64,000 bases of DNA from CAZRSW01 sp964602845 (GCA_964602845.1 CAZRSW010000008.1:9032-73031); one strand, 5' to 3'; counted from the first letter of the stretch, positions 36,711-45,534 are shown. Numbers and translations are program-made. Notes: generated by a model from the sequence alone, not told the origin.

Positions 36711-37052
36711 TCGTACCTCCATATGGCGCTAAAAGGTGATAACTTGGGTTCGTTTGTTTTGAGCCAAAATCCCCCTTCACTGGGCTGGTATGAAAGTTCA
36801 TAATCGGTTACTTAGAATGCGTCCAATAATACCCTGAGAAGCATTGATATGGCTAGGTGGATATGTTGACCTTGTATAGGAAGAGGGAAAACGTCAAAGT
36901 TACACAGTTACATGTGTATGATAGTAAGAGAATCATCGTTGTGATCACTTCGATTGCGACAGGAGATCTATAATCAGTCAAGTTGTCGAGGACAAGGGGA
37001 TTGTATATAACAAGACGAGGTATAAGTATTTGTAAATGTATGTGTTAATACG
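36711..37052. promoter_or_regulatory. divergent intergenic region with operator-like palindrome and TATAAT box
   Basis: A 342-nt stretch without a gene, between module 3 (minus) and the secreted protein (plus). It holds a palindrome, TACACAGTTACATGTGTA at 36901-36918 (6-bp arms, 6-nt spacer), shaped like a dimeric repressor site. A perfect plus-strand -10 TATAAT lies at 36969-36974, but without a good -35. A TTGACC at 36864-36869 has no matching -10 downstream. I see no RNA gene or coding frame here. Confidence 0.4.
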
Positions 37053-37865
37053 ATGTTTTTGATGATGGAGAAAATTGTGAGGCATTTTAAATTTTTAGCT
37101 GCCACGTTCGCCTTATTTGGATTTAGTTTGACTGTAAACCCCGTATTTGCCTCCGGGCCTCCGCCAAATCCAACGGTCTATTCCGGGGCAGTTCAAGTTG
37201 ATGGAACCTCCCCAGAGAATAGCGTTTTTGAAGTTGTGAATGCGATGAACAAGTGTATTGAGCGATGTGTTTTTGCCAAAGTTGGGTCCTATACTTCGAT
37301 GGCATCCATAATAAGAGATGGTAAGTATGCGCTCGTGGTTGGTCCTCCTGATGCGACTTTTGTTGGAGGCGATATCACATTCCACTATGACGACAGACAG
37401 ATGTCAGCTGCGTTTGATGAAAACACGCCGATGGCAGATGAGGTCGATGAATTTACCACGACTGCTTCGTTCCAGTCAAAGACTGGCTTTGACTTGACTT
37501 TTAATACAGAAAAGGTGGCGATGATGCCAAGCAATGAAGATCTTGTTTCCACCGAAACCAGTCCGCCGCTTAAATCGCCCAATTTTGTTAATGTTGATGC
37601 TGCTGAAGAGGATCAGGAAGACCGCAGGATCGAACCTACCAAGGCGGCTCTTACAGCTATAACGTCAGAGCAGAAGGAATCTTCGGATGTACATGCCAAA
37701 GAAGAGGGATCTGGGGATGAAATCGATTCTCAGGCAACTCAACTTGTCGATGAGCAATCGAGTGGTGGCGGGTGCATGATGTCTTCGGGCACTGACATTA
37801 CCCTGATCATTGCATCTATCTTGCCTCCTGGGATAATCCTTTTTAGGCGCAAGATAAAAAGCTGA
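37053..37865 (+). CDS. secreted acidic protein with N-terminal signal and tripartite C-terminal sorting-like tail
   Basis: A 270-residue protein. Residues 1-35 are a Sec-type signal (basic KIVRHFKF, hydrophobic core LAATFALFGFSL, cleavage after VFASG or nearby). Residues about 37-150 form a beta-rich domain (VYSGAVQVDG..., GKYALVVGPPDATFVGGDITFHYDD) like extracellular sandwich domains of Chloroflexota. Residues 150-235 are acidic and probably disordered. The end is a Cys motif SGGGCMM (Cys241), DITL, a hydrophobic helix (about 249-264) and RRKIK. This arrangement resembles JDVT-CTERM-type sorting tails. Several ATGs near the start (37053, 37062, 37065) are possible. The NHL gene at 37950 follows. 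Confidence 0.8.
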   Translation: MFLMMEKIVRHFKFLAATFALFGFSLTVNPVFASGPPPNPTVYSGAVQVDGTSPENSVFEVVNAMNKCIERCVFAKVGSYTSMASIIRDGKYALVVGPPDATFVGGDITFHYDDRQMSAAFDENTPMADEVDEFTTTASFQSKTGFDLTFNTEKVAMMPSNEDLVSTETSPPLKSPNFVNVDAAEEDQEDRRIEPTKAALTAITSEQKESSDVHAKEEGSGDEIDSQATQLVDEQSSGGGCMMSSGTDITLIIASILPPGIILFRRKIKS

Positions 37866-37949
37866 CACTTCGGTAGGATACATCAAGCAGCCATTATGGA
37901 TTGCTGGTAATATGCTGAAACAAATCTAGTATTGGAGGCTTGGTGTTAG

Positions 37950-38933
37950 ATGAAAGTTTTTGGAGATTCTCCCTATGAATTTGAGATTGTAGAAGGGTTT
38001 TTCAAACGTCCAAAGGGATGGCCATTCGTTGAAGTAGCTGATGTTGCGGTGGATAAAGATGATAATGTCTACGTGTTCAACAGAGGTCCCTATAACGCTG
38101 TAATGATTTTTGATAAATCAGGGGATTATCTAAATGGATGGGGGAGAATCGGGCATGATTTTATCGTTCCTCACGGGCTTAGCGTGGGGCCGGATGGTTT
38201 GATCTATACTAGCGATACAGGTGATCATACTGTGAGGTGTTGGGATGGGCACGGTCGATTGATTCTCACTATTGGTCAACCCCTGGTCAATTCCCCGATT
38301 CAGAGTGGGAAACCATTCAACAAACCAACCCATCTAGCTGTTGCATCAAATGGTGATCTTTATGCCTCCGATGGCTATGGTAATTCGCATATACATTGTT
38401 TCGATTCTAGTGGGCGGTATAAATTCTCATGGGGAGGTCATGGTAGTGGACCGGGGCAGTTTGACACTATCCATAGTGTGTTTGTAGATATTGATGATGA
38501 TGACAAGATTTATGCGGCCGATCGGTATAACAATCGTGTCCAGTTTTTCACCCGAAATGGAGACTTTACAGGAGAATGGACCGGATTGAACTTGCCAAAT
38601 GATATCTGCAAAGGACCGGATGGCAATTTTTATATTGCTGAGCTTGATCATAGGATAAGCATTTTGAGTCCCAACGGAAAACTTCTGTCACGTTGGGGGG
38701 ATGTGGGAATAGATGTTGATGATGTTGATACTGGGTCAGGTCTTCCAACGTCACCCAGTCGTAATCCCATGATTAGAGGAAGAGTGAAATATGAGCCTGG
38801 TGCGGGATTGTTTGGAGCACCACATGGGATTGCCGTTGATAGTCGGGGAAACTTATATGTTGCGGAAGTTTGCGAAGCATTTTTAGGTATCGATCGGGGA
38901 GATCGCAGCGTACAAAGGTTTGAGCCGATTTGA
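37950..38933 (+). CDS. NHL-repeat beta-propeller protein
   Basis: A 327-residue propeller of the peptidyl-alpha-hydroxyglycine alpha-amidating-lyase-like NHL type. Blades: EVADVAVDKDDNVYVFNRGPYNAVMIF, IVPHGLSVGPDGLIYTSDTGDHTVRCW, KPTHLAVASNGDLYASDGYGNSHIHCF, NLPNDICKGPDGNFYIAELDHRISIL and APHGIAVDSRGNLYVAEV. Lyase activity cannot be claimed from this. It is clearly different from the three module NHL proteins. No signal peptide. Located 84 nt after the secreted protein. Confidence 0.88.
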   Translation: MKVFGDSPYEFEIVEGFFKRPKGWPFVEVADVAVDKDDNVYVFNRGPYNAVMIFDKSGDYLNGWGRIGHDFIVPHGLSVGPDGLIYTSDTGDHTVRCWDGHGRLILTIGQPLVNSPIQSGKPFNKPTHLAVASNGDLYASDGYGNSHIHCFDSSGRYKFSWGGHGSGPGQFDTIHSVFVDIDDDDKIYAADRYNNRVQFFTRNGDFTGEWTGLNLPNDICKGPDGNFYIAELDHRISILSPNGKLLSRWGDVGIDVDDVDTGSGLPTSPSRNPMIRGRVKYEPGAGLFGAPHGIAVDSRGNLYVAEVCEAFLGIDRGDRSVQRFEPI

Positions 38934-39124
38934 AGTTCAATGTGATGCGTACTTGCAGCGAATGTGGGTAGCACAAATATGATCATGTTTTTGCAATTTT
39001 TTTGTGTTCCAGTTTTATTATTTGATTATCCAATAGAATCCCAACATCAACACGAAGATCGGTTGTGTGCAATATAAAAACTTTGTTGGCAATAGTCATT
39101 GGTGGAGTGGCTAGAAATTACTCG

Positions 39125-40285
39125 TTAATCAATAATTTCAGAGATTGTTTCTCTTATGAAGCTGATACCCAAAGCGTATCCTACGTTTTGAATGTCCCTG
39201 CCTCCAGCGATCTCGAGTCGTGATGTGTTAACGCCCAATAAATTCCCTTGTTTGTCAATCAAAGGGCCTCCACTATTTCCGGGGTTTAAGGCAGCGTCAG
39301 TTTGAATAAATATGGGTCCATTCTCGGAAAGTTTTGTGATTGAAGATGCTATTCCAGAAGTAACACTGTAATTTCTGTTGCCTGGGTAGCCTAGAGCATA
39401 GACTGTTTCTCCGATCTCAGGGGCACGAGAAGTTTCGATTGACAGATATGGTAGATCTGTCTTTGCAATCGTTATTAAAGCGAGGTCTAGTTCTTCATCG
39501 TAATTGGAAAGTTTTCCATCGACAATCCTTCGGTCGCTGAGTTCTATGGTAATCGATGATTCCTCCCCCTCGATAATATGATAATTTGTTAGTACTGTCC
39601 CATCGGTTTCTATTAGAAATCCGGTTCCGCCATTGTTTCTCGTTCTAATACGAACTATGGAATCTCTTATCGTTTTCAAGATCTCAATAGTATTTGTCTC
39701 GGGGGTCGGTGAGGCCATTGGCGTAGCGGTACTTGTAACAGTAGGGGTTGGATAAGGTGTAGAGGTGTGTGTAGGAGTTGGAGTGAGGGTTGGAGTGATT
39801 GTTGGGCTTGTGATTATGTTGATAGCTTCTTTGATTAATTCAATATCGAGGCCCTGTTCTAAGAGGAATCCGGTTGCTAGGATCCCAAAGGGTATTCCAG
39901 TAGGCTGTGAAATGGGTGAGGGGATAGGAGTGGGCGGAGTCGGTGTTCTAGTAGGAACGGAAGTACTAGTAGGAATGGCAGTACTAGTAGGAGTCGGGGT
40001 GAAGGTCGGGATTGGAGTTGATATTGAGGCAGTGTGAGTCGAAGTGGGTAAAGGTGTGTTAAGTAACTGTCCGATCCTCGAGTCAACTATCGCGATGACC
40101 GTTGATTCTAAATCATGCTTGTCGATTTTGCTTTGTCTAGGAGCGGTTGTTGGTAATTTACCGTCGGGGCCACCTTTTGCGGGGTCTACGTTGGCTTTTT
40201 GAGAAATTCTGATGGGTGAAGGGGTAAGAGTTGGCTCAACGATTAGGGTTTCAGTAACCGACTGGTCATTAAACTCGCACGACAT
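39125..40285 (-). CDS. trypsin-like serine protease with long Thr/Pro linker, probable lipoprotein
   Basis: Chymotrypsin-fold protease of the HtrA/DegP catalytic type but with no PDZ domain. Counting from the ATG at 40285 (386 residues), the triad is His236 (LTNYHIIEG), Asp267 (ELDLALITI) and Ser338 (NPGNSGGPLI). Residues about 75-200 hold two Thr/Pro-rich linkers around a short helical segment, typical of surface proteins. The ATG falls just before Cys3. Upstream codons in frame read VKAIILVTLTLIIVM then SC, a lipoprotein signal peptide and lipobox. No ATG/GTG/TTG opens that extension; an ATT at 40336-40334 does, with AGGTG 5 nt before it (403 residues). Lies after purK, overlapping its end if the extension is used. 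Confidence 0.88.
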   Translation of the reverse strand: MSCEFNDQSVTETLIVEPTLTPSPIRISQKANVDPAKGGPDGKLPTTAPRQSKIDKHDLESTVIAIVDSRIGQLLNTPLPTSTHTASISTPIPTFTPTPTSTAIPTSTSVPTRTPTPPTPIPSPISQPTGIPFGILATGFLLEQGLDIELIKEAINIITSPTITPTLTPTPTHTSTPYPTPTVTSTATPMASPTPETNTIEILKTIRDSIVRIRTRNNGGTGFLIETDGTVLTNYHIIEGEESSITIELSDRRIVDGKLSNYDEELDLALITIAKTDLPYLSIETSRAPEIGETVYALGYPGNRNYSVTSGIASSITKLSENGPIFIQTDAALNPGNSGGPLIDKQGNLLGVNTSRLEIAGGRDIQNVGYALGISFIRETISEIID

Positions 40286-40314
40286 AACAATAATTAGCGT
40301 AAGGGTGACTAATA

Positions 40315-41442
40315 TTATGGCTTTGACCGTATAAATTTCCTCACCTTTGTGGCTTTTACTTTCATGTTTGTTCCCCTGAAAATCATGTGACCCATTTTCC
40401 GGCCAGGTCGTACTGAGGTTTTACCGTAGGAATATAACTTGGTCGAGTTATCATTCAGGATCTGTGGCGTATGGTTTGAAATAGCTGAAATTTCATCGCC
40501 AAGCAAGTTCAATAGAATTGAATTTTCAGTAGAAACGGGTTCCGTAGTAGGTAATTTACACAGGCATCTAACCTGATTCTCAAATTGAGATATAGTAAAT
40601 ACATCCATTGTATGGTGACCAGAATTATGTGGCCTCGGAGCAATCTCGTTTACTACTAGATCTTCGTTTCCTAACAAGAACAGTTCTACACAAAAAACCC
40701 CTATGTCACTGATTGCGCGAATTACATCTTCACTGAGTCTTCTGGATTCCCTCCGAATTTTCTCCGTAACCCTAGCTGGGAATAGGCTCGTCCTTAAGAT
40801 GTTGTTTTCGTGAAGGTTTTCAGTAGGTGGATAGGACATAATTTCTCCGTGGCCATTGGAGATTACTACCACGGAAAGTTCCTTCTCGAAATTTATGCGT
40901 TGTTCGACAACCCAAGGACCGTCACCGCCTATCAATGTTTTCGTATCAGTGAGTTGGTCTGTCAGTCCGATATTCCATTGACCATGCCCATCATACCCAG
41001 ATGTTGCAGTCTTTATAATCCAGGGTCTAGGCAGTTTAATTTTCTCGAGGTCCTGCAGATTTGTTATTGCCTTGTGTTGGACCACTGGGAACCCATTATT
41101 TATTAAGAAGGTTTTCTCTGTGATCCTATTTTGAGCTAATGCGAGACTCTTACTCCCCGGGCGGACACTTATAAATTGTTCTAAATGCCTTACTAAATCT
41201 ACAGGAACATTTTCCCATTCTAAGGAACATACATCTACACACTCAAGGAATTGAGATGTTATTGACTCATCGTTGAATGTGCCTGTGAAAGACTGTGAAG
41301 CAAACCTTTTTGCGGGGGCATCGGGATCTGGATCCCATACAGCTACCTTGTATCCCATGCGAATGGCAGATTCGACGAAGAAATTTCCTAATTGTCCACC
41401 TCCAAGCATACCGAGCGTGGATCCTGGTAGTACAGTTGTCAT
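40315..41442 (-). CDS. purK: N5-carboxyaminoimidazole ribonucleotide synthase
   Basis: ATP-grasp enzyme that carboxylates AIR to N5-CAIR in purine synthesis, working with PurE. The 375-residue protein has the N-terminal Rossmann-like TLGMLGGGQLGNFFVESAIRMG, ATP-grasp motifs PWIIKTATSGYDGHGQW and EKELSVVVISN, and the catalytic-domain NEIAPRPHNSGHHTMD. Follows purE by 14 nt in the same direction. Confidence 0.95.
   Translation of the reverse strand: MTTVLPGSTLGMLGGGQLGNFFVESAIRMGYKVAVWDPDPDAPAKRFASQSFTGTFNDESITSQFLECVDVCSLEWENVPVDLVRHLEQFISVRPGSKSLALAQNRITEKTFLINNGFPVVQHKAITNLQDLEKIKLPRPWIIKTATSGYDGHGQWNIGLTDQLTDTKTLIGGDGPWVVEQRINFEKELSVVVISNGHGEIMSYPPTENLHENNILRTSLFPARVTEKIRRESRRLSEDVIRAISDIGVFCVELFLLGNEDLVVNEIAPRPHNSGHHTMDVFTISQFENQVRCLCKLPTTEPVSTENSILLNLLGDEISAISNHTPQILNDNSTKLYSYGKTSVRPGRKMGHMIFRGTNMKVKATKVRKFIRSKP
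40334..40346 (-). promoter_or_regulatory. candidate ATT start and Shine-Dalgarno for the serine protease
   Basis: On the minus strand AGGTGAGG (40346-40339) precedes ATT (40336-40334), which opens the reading frame into a 17-residue hydrophobic lipoprotein signal sequence. No canonical start exists in that segment. Confidence 0.45.
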
Positions 41443-41456
41443 GGGTTTTTAGCTTC

Positions 41457-41945
41457 CTAGGCTGAATTTTCACTTAGAACGGATTCGGTTGTTTTGTTTC
41501 TCCATTCTTTTAGTTGGTTTCTGACTTTCAGGTCATTGACCCCTATTATTTCCAGGGCTAAGATGGCGGCGTTTTCGGCACCCGCTATTGCAACAGTAGC
41601 AACAGGTATACCTCTAGGCATTTGCACAATAGAAAGTAGTGAGTCCATTCCTTTTAGGTGTTCTAGTGGAACTGGCACGCCTATTACTGGTAACACTGTT
41701 TTTGCCGCTATCATGCCTGGTAGATGAGCTGCTCCACCTGCACCAGCAATGATAACTTTAGTGCCGCGTCCTTCAGCGTCTCCAGCAAATTGGAACAACC
41801 AATCCGGGGTACGGTGGGCGGACACAACTTTCAATTCACTTGGGATGCCAAATTCATCAAGAATGGAAATGGATTTTCTAAGTAAAGGGAAATCGGACTT
41901 ACTGCCGCCAACTACACTAACGATTGGGCTTGCAATGTTTTGCAT
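41457..41945 (-). CDS. purE: N5-carboxyaminoimidazole ribonucleotide mutase
   Basis: Converts N5-CAIR to CAIR. The 162-residue length is normal for class I PurE. Motifs: VVGGSKSDFPLLRKSISIL, VSAHRTPDWLFQFA with the catalytic His, and VIIAGAGGAAHLPGMIAAKTVLPVIGVPV. Paired with purK, separate from the other pur genes at 48581-54773. Confidence 0.97.
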   Translation of the reverse strand: MQNIASPIVSVVGGSKSDFPLLRKSISILDEFGIPSELKVVSAHRTPDWLFQFAGDAEGRGTKVIIAGAGGAAHLPGMIAAKTVLPVIGVPVPLEHLKGMDSLLSIVQMPRGIPVATVAIAGAENAAILALEIIGVNDLKVRNQLKEWRNKTTESVLSENSA

Positions 41946-42028
41946 TATCTAAATCCTCCGCTTATCTTTGACTTTCCCATCCGAAGACACTGTGACAGGT
42001 TAACTTTACTACATAAAGTTCTTTATTA

Positions 42029-42463
42029 TCATTGATCAACTAGGTATGTATCGGGATTCAGTTCTTTGGCTTTAATAAAATCTTGGTAGCCGTTCTCTAT
42101 ATTCCCTAGCATTTGATGGACTATACTTCTGTGTCGATATGATGACCAGTGCGTAGGATCTATCTCCAATGCCTTATTAAGATTTTTGAGAGCCTGATTG
42201 AGTTCCTTGGTCTCACTATATGCCAAGGCCTTGTTATGGTATGCATCACGGTATTCTGGATCCAGATTTATTGCCTTTGTGAAATCATTCAGAGCTGACT
42301 CCCACTCTCCCATGCAAAGTTTAGCGACTCCGCTGTTGTTCCAGGCGGTTGCATCATTGGGGTTAGAGGCCAACACGTCTGTAAACATTTTGAGTGCCAT
42401 TTTGTGATCGCCCGAGTTGGCGAACTGATTCCCCAGTATGAAAGATTCGTTTGATGTAGGCAT
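42029..42463 (-). CDS. tetratricopeptide-repeat protein
   Basis: A 144-residue protein of about four TPR units (GNQFANSGDHKMALKMFTDVLASNPND, AWNNSGVAKLCMGEWESALNDFTKAINLDPE, AYHNKALAYSETKELNQALKNLNKALEIDPT, SYRHRSIVHQMLGNIENGYQDFIKAKELNPD). TPRs mediate protein-protein contacts; partners are unknown. No signal peptide or membrane helix. Located upstream of purE on the same strand, 83 nt away. Confidence 0.88.
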   Translation of the reverse strand: MPTSNESFILGNQFANSGDHKMALKMFTDVLASNPNDATAWNNSGVAKLCMGEWESALNDFTKAINLDPEYRDAYHNKALAYSETKELNQALKNLNKALEIDPTHWSSYRHRSIVHQMLGNIENGYQDFIKAKELNPDTYLVDQ

Positions 42464-42624
42464 TTAATTAACCTCGGGTGACCTTATTCGGAACGCAAAT
42501 TATTAACCTTCCAACGCAGTTTTACGAACCCACCTGTTTATTAACGCTATGGCTATTGTAGAATTAAGCTGGCAGAACTGATTTATATGAGATTGTATGA
42601 GTATTATACCTAGGGTTATTACAG

Positions 42625-43782
42625 ATGATTGATACCAAGCCCGATGATTATGCAAAAATGCTTAGCACTGTAGAAGGGTCCAGATCTCTCATGGCGGGTT
42701 ATGGCTTTGAGACTGTGGATTGTCCACTTCTGGAACCTACAGAATTGTTTGTGCGTAAATCTGGCGGGGAGATAACCAGCAGGCTTTATTCTTTCTTTGA
42801 CGCTGCAGGGAATAGGGTGAGTTTAAGGCCCGAGTTCACGTCATCCATTATCAGGCAATATATCGATTCTGAAGATCAAAGGTGTGATGATAAGGTCCTA
42901 AAGCGTCAGTATGCGGGTCCTGTATTTCGTCTCGGTGGAGATAAAGATAAGTCGCAAGTTCGACAGTTCACTCAACAGGGAGCTGAAATGATAGGGGCTG
43001 GAGGGATTGGGCCAGATTCTGAAATGTTGAAACTCTCTCTGGAAATGATTTCAATGGCTGGGTTAAAAAATATCAGGGTTAAATTGGGTAATACTGGTAT
43101 TGTAAGGCTATTCCTGAGCCGGTATGAAATAAATGAGGCTACTGCTTTGTACGTTATATCCAATTTGAAAAAATTGAATAGTGGGGCAGAGACCCCACAA
43201 TCACTTTTAGACTCAGCTCTTAATATAGGACTTGTCAACGAGAATAAAACTCCGACACCATTGGAGGATCTATCCAACGAAGTTCTAAGTGTTATCCAGA
43301 CCTTAATGCCTCAAAGTATCTCTGAAAATACGGGAAGGAGGACTAAGGAACAAATCGTATCACGTTTATTGAGGAAGATTTCTGGTGGTATCTCGAGTGA
43401 TGAATTCATTTCGGCTATTTCAGGGGTTATGAAATTCACCTCAATCGTTGATGGTGAGATATCAAGAGATCGTGACTTGGGGACAGAAGACGAATTAGGG
43501 TCGGCGATGGAATATTTCAATAGTTTGGTAGAGGGAATAGGTGAGGTTGCTGGCTTGAACATAGACTATTATCTGGAGTTAGGAAATGGGCGTGGGCTGA
43601 CATACTATACGGGCTTGGTGTTTGATTTCGAAGCGGAAATTCCCGATGGTTGGCAGCCTTTAGGTGGAGGTGGCAGATATGATGAATTGGTGAAAGCATT
43701 AGGTGCAAAATGTGATAGACCTGCTATTGGATTTGCTCTAAACATGGACGCTGTTATAAAAGCCAAGGAATGCTGCTCGTGA
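42625..43782 (+). CDS. hisZ: ATP phosphoribosyltransferase regulatory subunit
   Basis: HisRS-like paralogue that normally activates and confers histidine feedback on short-form HisG. The 385-residue class II aaRS core is visible: FVRKSGGEITSRLYSFFDAAGNRVSLRPEFTSSIIRQYI (motif 2 region), GPVFRLGGDKDKSQVRQFTQQGAEMIG and ELGNGRGLTYYTGLVFDFE. It lacks an anticodon-binding domain, which separates it from HisS. Overlaps hisG by 4 nt (GTGA). The partner HisG here has a C-terminal regulatory domain of its own, which is unusual. Confidence 0.88.
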   Translation: MIDTKPDDYAKMLSTVEGSRSLMAGYGFETVDCPLLEPTELFVRKSGGEITSRLYSFFDAAGNRVSLRPEFTSSIIRQYIDSEDQRCDDKVLKRQYAGPVFRLGGDKDKSQVRQFTQQGAEMIGAGGIGPDSEMLKLSLEMISMAGLKNIRVKLGNTGIVRLFLSRYEINEATALYVISNLKKLNSGAETPQSLLDSALNIGLVNENKTPTPLEDLSNEVLSVIQTLMPQSISENTGRRTKEQIVSRLLRKISGGISSDEFISAISGVMKFTSIVDGEISRDRDLGTEDELGSAMEYFNSLVEGIGEVAGLNIDYYLELGNGRGLTYYTGLVFDFEAEIPDGWQPLGGGGRYDELVKALGAKCDRPAIGFALNMDAVIKAKECCS

Positions 43783-44783
43783 TCGAAGTAAATGGTGGAA
43801 TACGGATAGCTGTACCGAGTGATGGAGCAATGCATGATCCGACGCTGTCCTTTCTTGAGGGTTGTGGGCTGGGCGTAGACAGAGGGAATAGCCGCAGGTA
43901 TATTGCCAGTATTCCCAGTTTGGATGGGGTCACCATTCTTTTTCAGAGAAGCTCAGATATAACAAGCAAAGTTGAAGATGGAAGCGCTGACCTGGGCATC
44001 CTGGGGTATGATCGTTTTCTTGAAATGAGAAGAGAAGATGGATCTTCTGCTGTGGTAATGAATGGTTTGGGTTTTGGTGGATGTGCTCTTGTTGTTGGTG
44101 TACCAGATTCTTGGGTAGACGTAGTAACCATGGCAGATTTAGCAGACGTCGCTATGGAATTCCGTGACGAAGGAAAGTATCTAAGAATCGCAACTAAATC
44201 ACCGAGATTGGTAGAAAGATTCTTAGTATCTAGTGGGATCAACTATTTTTCTTTAGTTCAATCGAGTGGAACACTAGAGGCATCTCCTGCCATGGGCTTT
44301 GCCGATATTATCGTGGATATAACCTCTTCGGGTAACACGATGAGGGAGAATCGCCTTAAAACTTTGCTTGGTGGTACAGTCATTAAATCCGAGGCCTGTT
44401 TGATAGGTAATGTGGGGTCCATAAAAGCAAGCTCTTCCAAGCAAAATTTGTCGAGGGCTTTCGTAGATACAATCGCTGCGCATTTGCAATCCAAGGACTA
44501 TTACACTGTAACCGCAAACATAAATGGAGATGACCCTAGTGAGGTGTCGAGACGATTATTGGAACAAACGGAGTTAGTGGGCCTTAGAGGGCCGACAATT
44601 GCCAAAGTATATGCTGGTGGAAATGAAAATTGGTATGCTCTCACTCTTGTTATTCAGAGGTCACAGCTTATGAATGCCGTTAACAAATTAAGAGATATAG
44701 GTGGTACGAGCGTAACGGTTTCTCAGCCTAGCTACGTATTTCAGACAGGGTCCGATATGATTGCTACCTTTCTAGGCGATTAG
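43779..44783 (+). CDS. hisG: ATP phosphoribosyltransferase (long form)
   Basis: First step of histidine synthesis: PRPP plus ATP to phosphoribosyl-ATP. The 334-residue protein has the signature GTLEASPAMGFADIIVDITSSGNTM and, in the last ~80 residues, a ferredoxin-like HisG_C-type domain (WYALTLVIQRSQLMNAVNKLRDIGGTSVTV). That makes it the long form, normally self-regulated. GTG at 43779 is preferred: AAGGA is 8 nt upstream and it overlaps the hisZ TGA by 4 nt. ATG at 43770 is directly next to that site. A 4-nt gap separates it from the next gene. Confidence 0.92.
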   Translation: MIEVNGGIRIAVPSDGAMHDPTLSFLEGCGLGVDRGNSRRYIASIPSLDGVTILFQRSSDITSKVEDGSADLGILGYDRFLEMRREDGSSAVVMNGLGFGGCALVVGVPDSWVDVVTMADLADVAMEFRDEGKYLRIATKSPRLVERFLVSSGINYFSLVQSSGTLEASPAMGFADIIVDITSSGNTMRENRLKTLLGGTVIKSEACLIGNVGSIKASSSKQNLSRAFVDTIAAHLQSKDYYTVTANINGDDPSEVSRRLLEQTELVGLRGPTIAKVYAGGNENWYALTLVIQRSQLMNAVNKLRDIGGTSVTVSQPSYVFQTGSDMIATFLGD

Positions 44784-44787
44784 AATT

Positions 44788-45534
44788 TTGCCTAATTTAC
44801 CTGCCCATATACACTATGCTGCCGAGTCCGCATTGAATTTTGACAACTCTGTAATTAATGAGCATGTATCTTTGTATTTGCTTGGAGCAACAGCACCTGA
44901 TATTAGAGTGATTACGAAGAAGGATCGTTCGATATATCACTTTGTCACCCTGGATTTTGAGGAAGTGGGGGATGGGCTGCGAAACTTATTTTACGACAAA
45001 GGAGAGTCTATCGATGCTGCGAGTTTGTCGGCCCCATCAATGGCTTTTATGGCGGGTTACGTGACCCACTTGATGTTAGACGAAACCTGGATCAAAAATA
45101 TGTTTCGACCTTACTTTAGTACAGATGGTGTATTCAGCGACCTGAATGTAGGGTTAATAATGGATAGAGCTTTACAACTTGAGTTGGATAGGAGATTTTG
45201 GGAATCAGTCAATCCATATTTAGATTCGATTAGTGTGTGTGACATCGATATTGATATTGAATTTCTCCAAAAGGACCCCATCTACCAATGGCGTGATTGG
45301 GTAGTGACCTCCCTAGAAAGAGAATTTTCTTGGGACCGTCTAAGGTTTATGGCTAAAAGAATTTCTAGGGGTGTTTTGGATCACCCTGTACATGGTTTAG
45401 CAGACAAATTCGTCGTTGATCCCAGTCTAGCTTTGCAAGAATTATTTGAACAGTTGCCCGAGGGAGTTATAGAGGAATTTTCTGATCAAAGTTACACGAA
45501 CATTAGGCTGGGATTAGAGCGATTCCTGAAATGA
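44788..45534 (+). CDS. zinc-dependent phospholipase C-like protein in the his operon
   Basis: A 248-residue protein resembling the zinc-dependent phospholipase C/S1-P1 nuclease-like family: N-terminal PAHIHYAAESA, LYLLGATAPDIRVITKKDRSIYHF and MAGYVTHLMLDETW supply the His/Asp metal ligands typical of that fold. No signal peptide is present, so it should act inside the cell, unlike secreted phospholipases. TTG at 44788 follows hisG by 4 nt, and its stop overlaps the hisD start by 4 nt (ATGA). The position inside the operon is tight, but no link to histidine synthesis is known to me. Confidence 0.7.
   Translation: MPNLPAHIHYAAESALNFDNSVINEHVSLYLLGATAPDIRVITKKDRSIYHFVTLDFEEVGDGLRNLFYDKGESIDAASLSAPSMAFMAGYVTHLMLDETWIKNMFRPYFSTDGVFSDLNVGLIMDRALQLELDRRFWESVNPYLDSISVCDIDIDIEFLQKDPIYQWRDWVVTSLEREFSWDRLRFMAKRISRGVLDHPVHGLADKFVVDPSLALQELFEQLPEGVIEEFSDQSYTNIRLGLERFLK

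Noticed and set aside
39720..40040. Simple-sequence-like GT/AG-rich repeats resembling tandem repeats
   Set aside because: On the minus strand they encode the Thr/Pro-rich linker (TPTPT units) of the serine protease, so they are coding and not an independent repeat.
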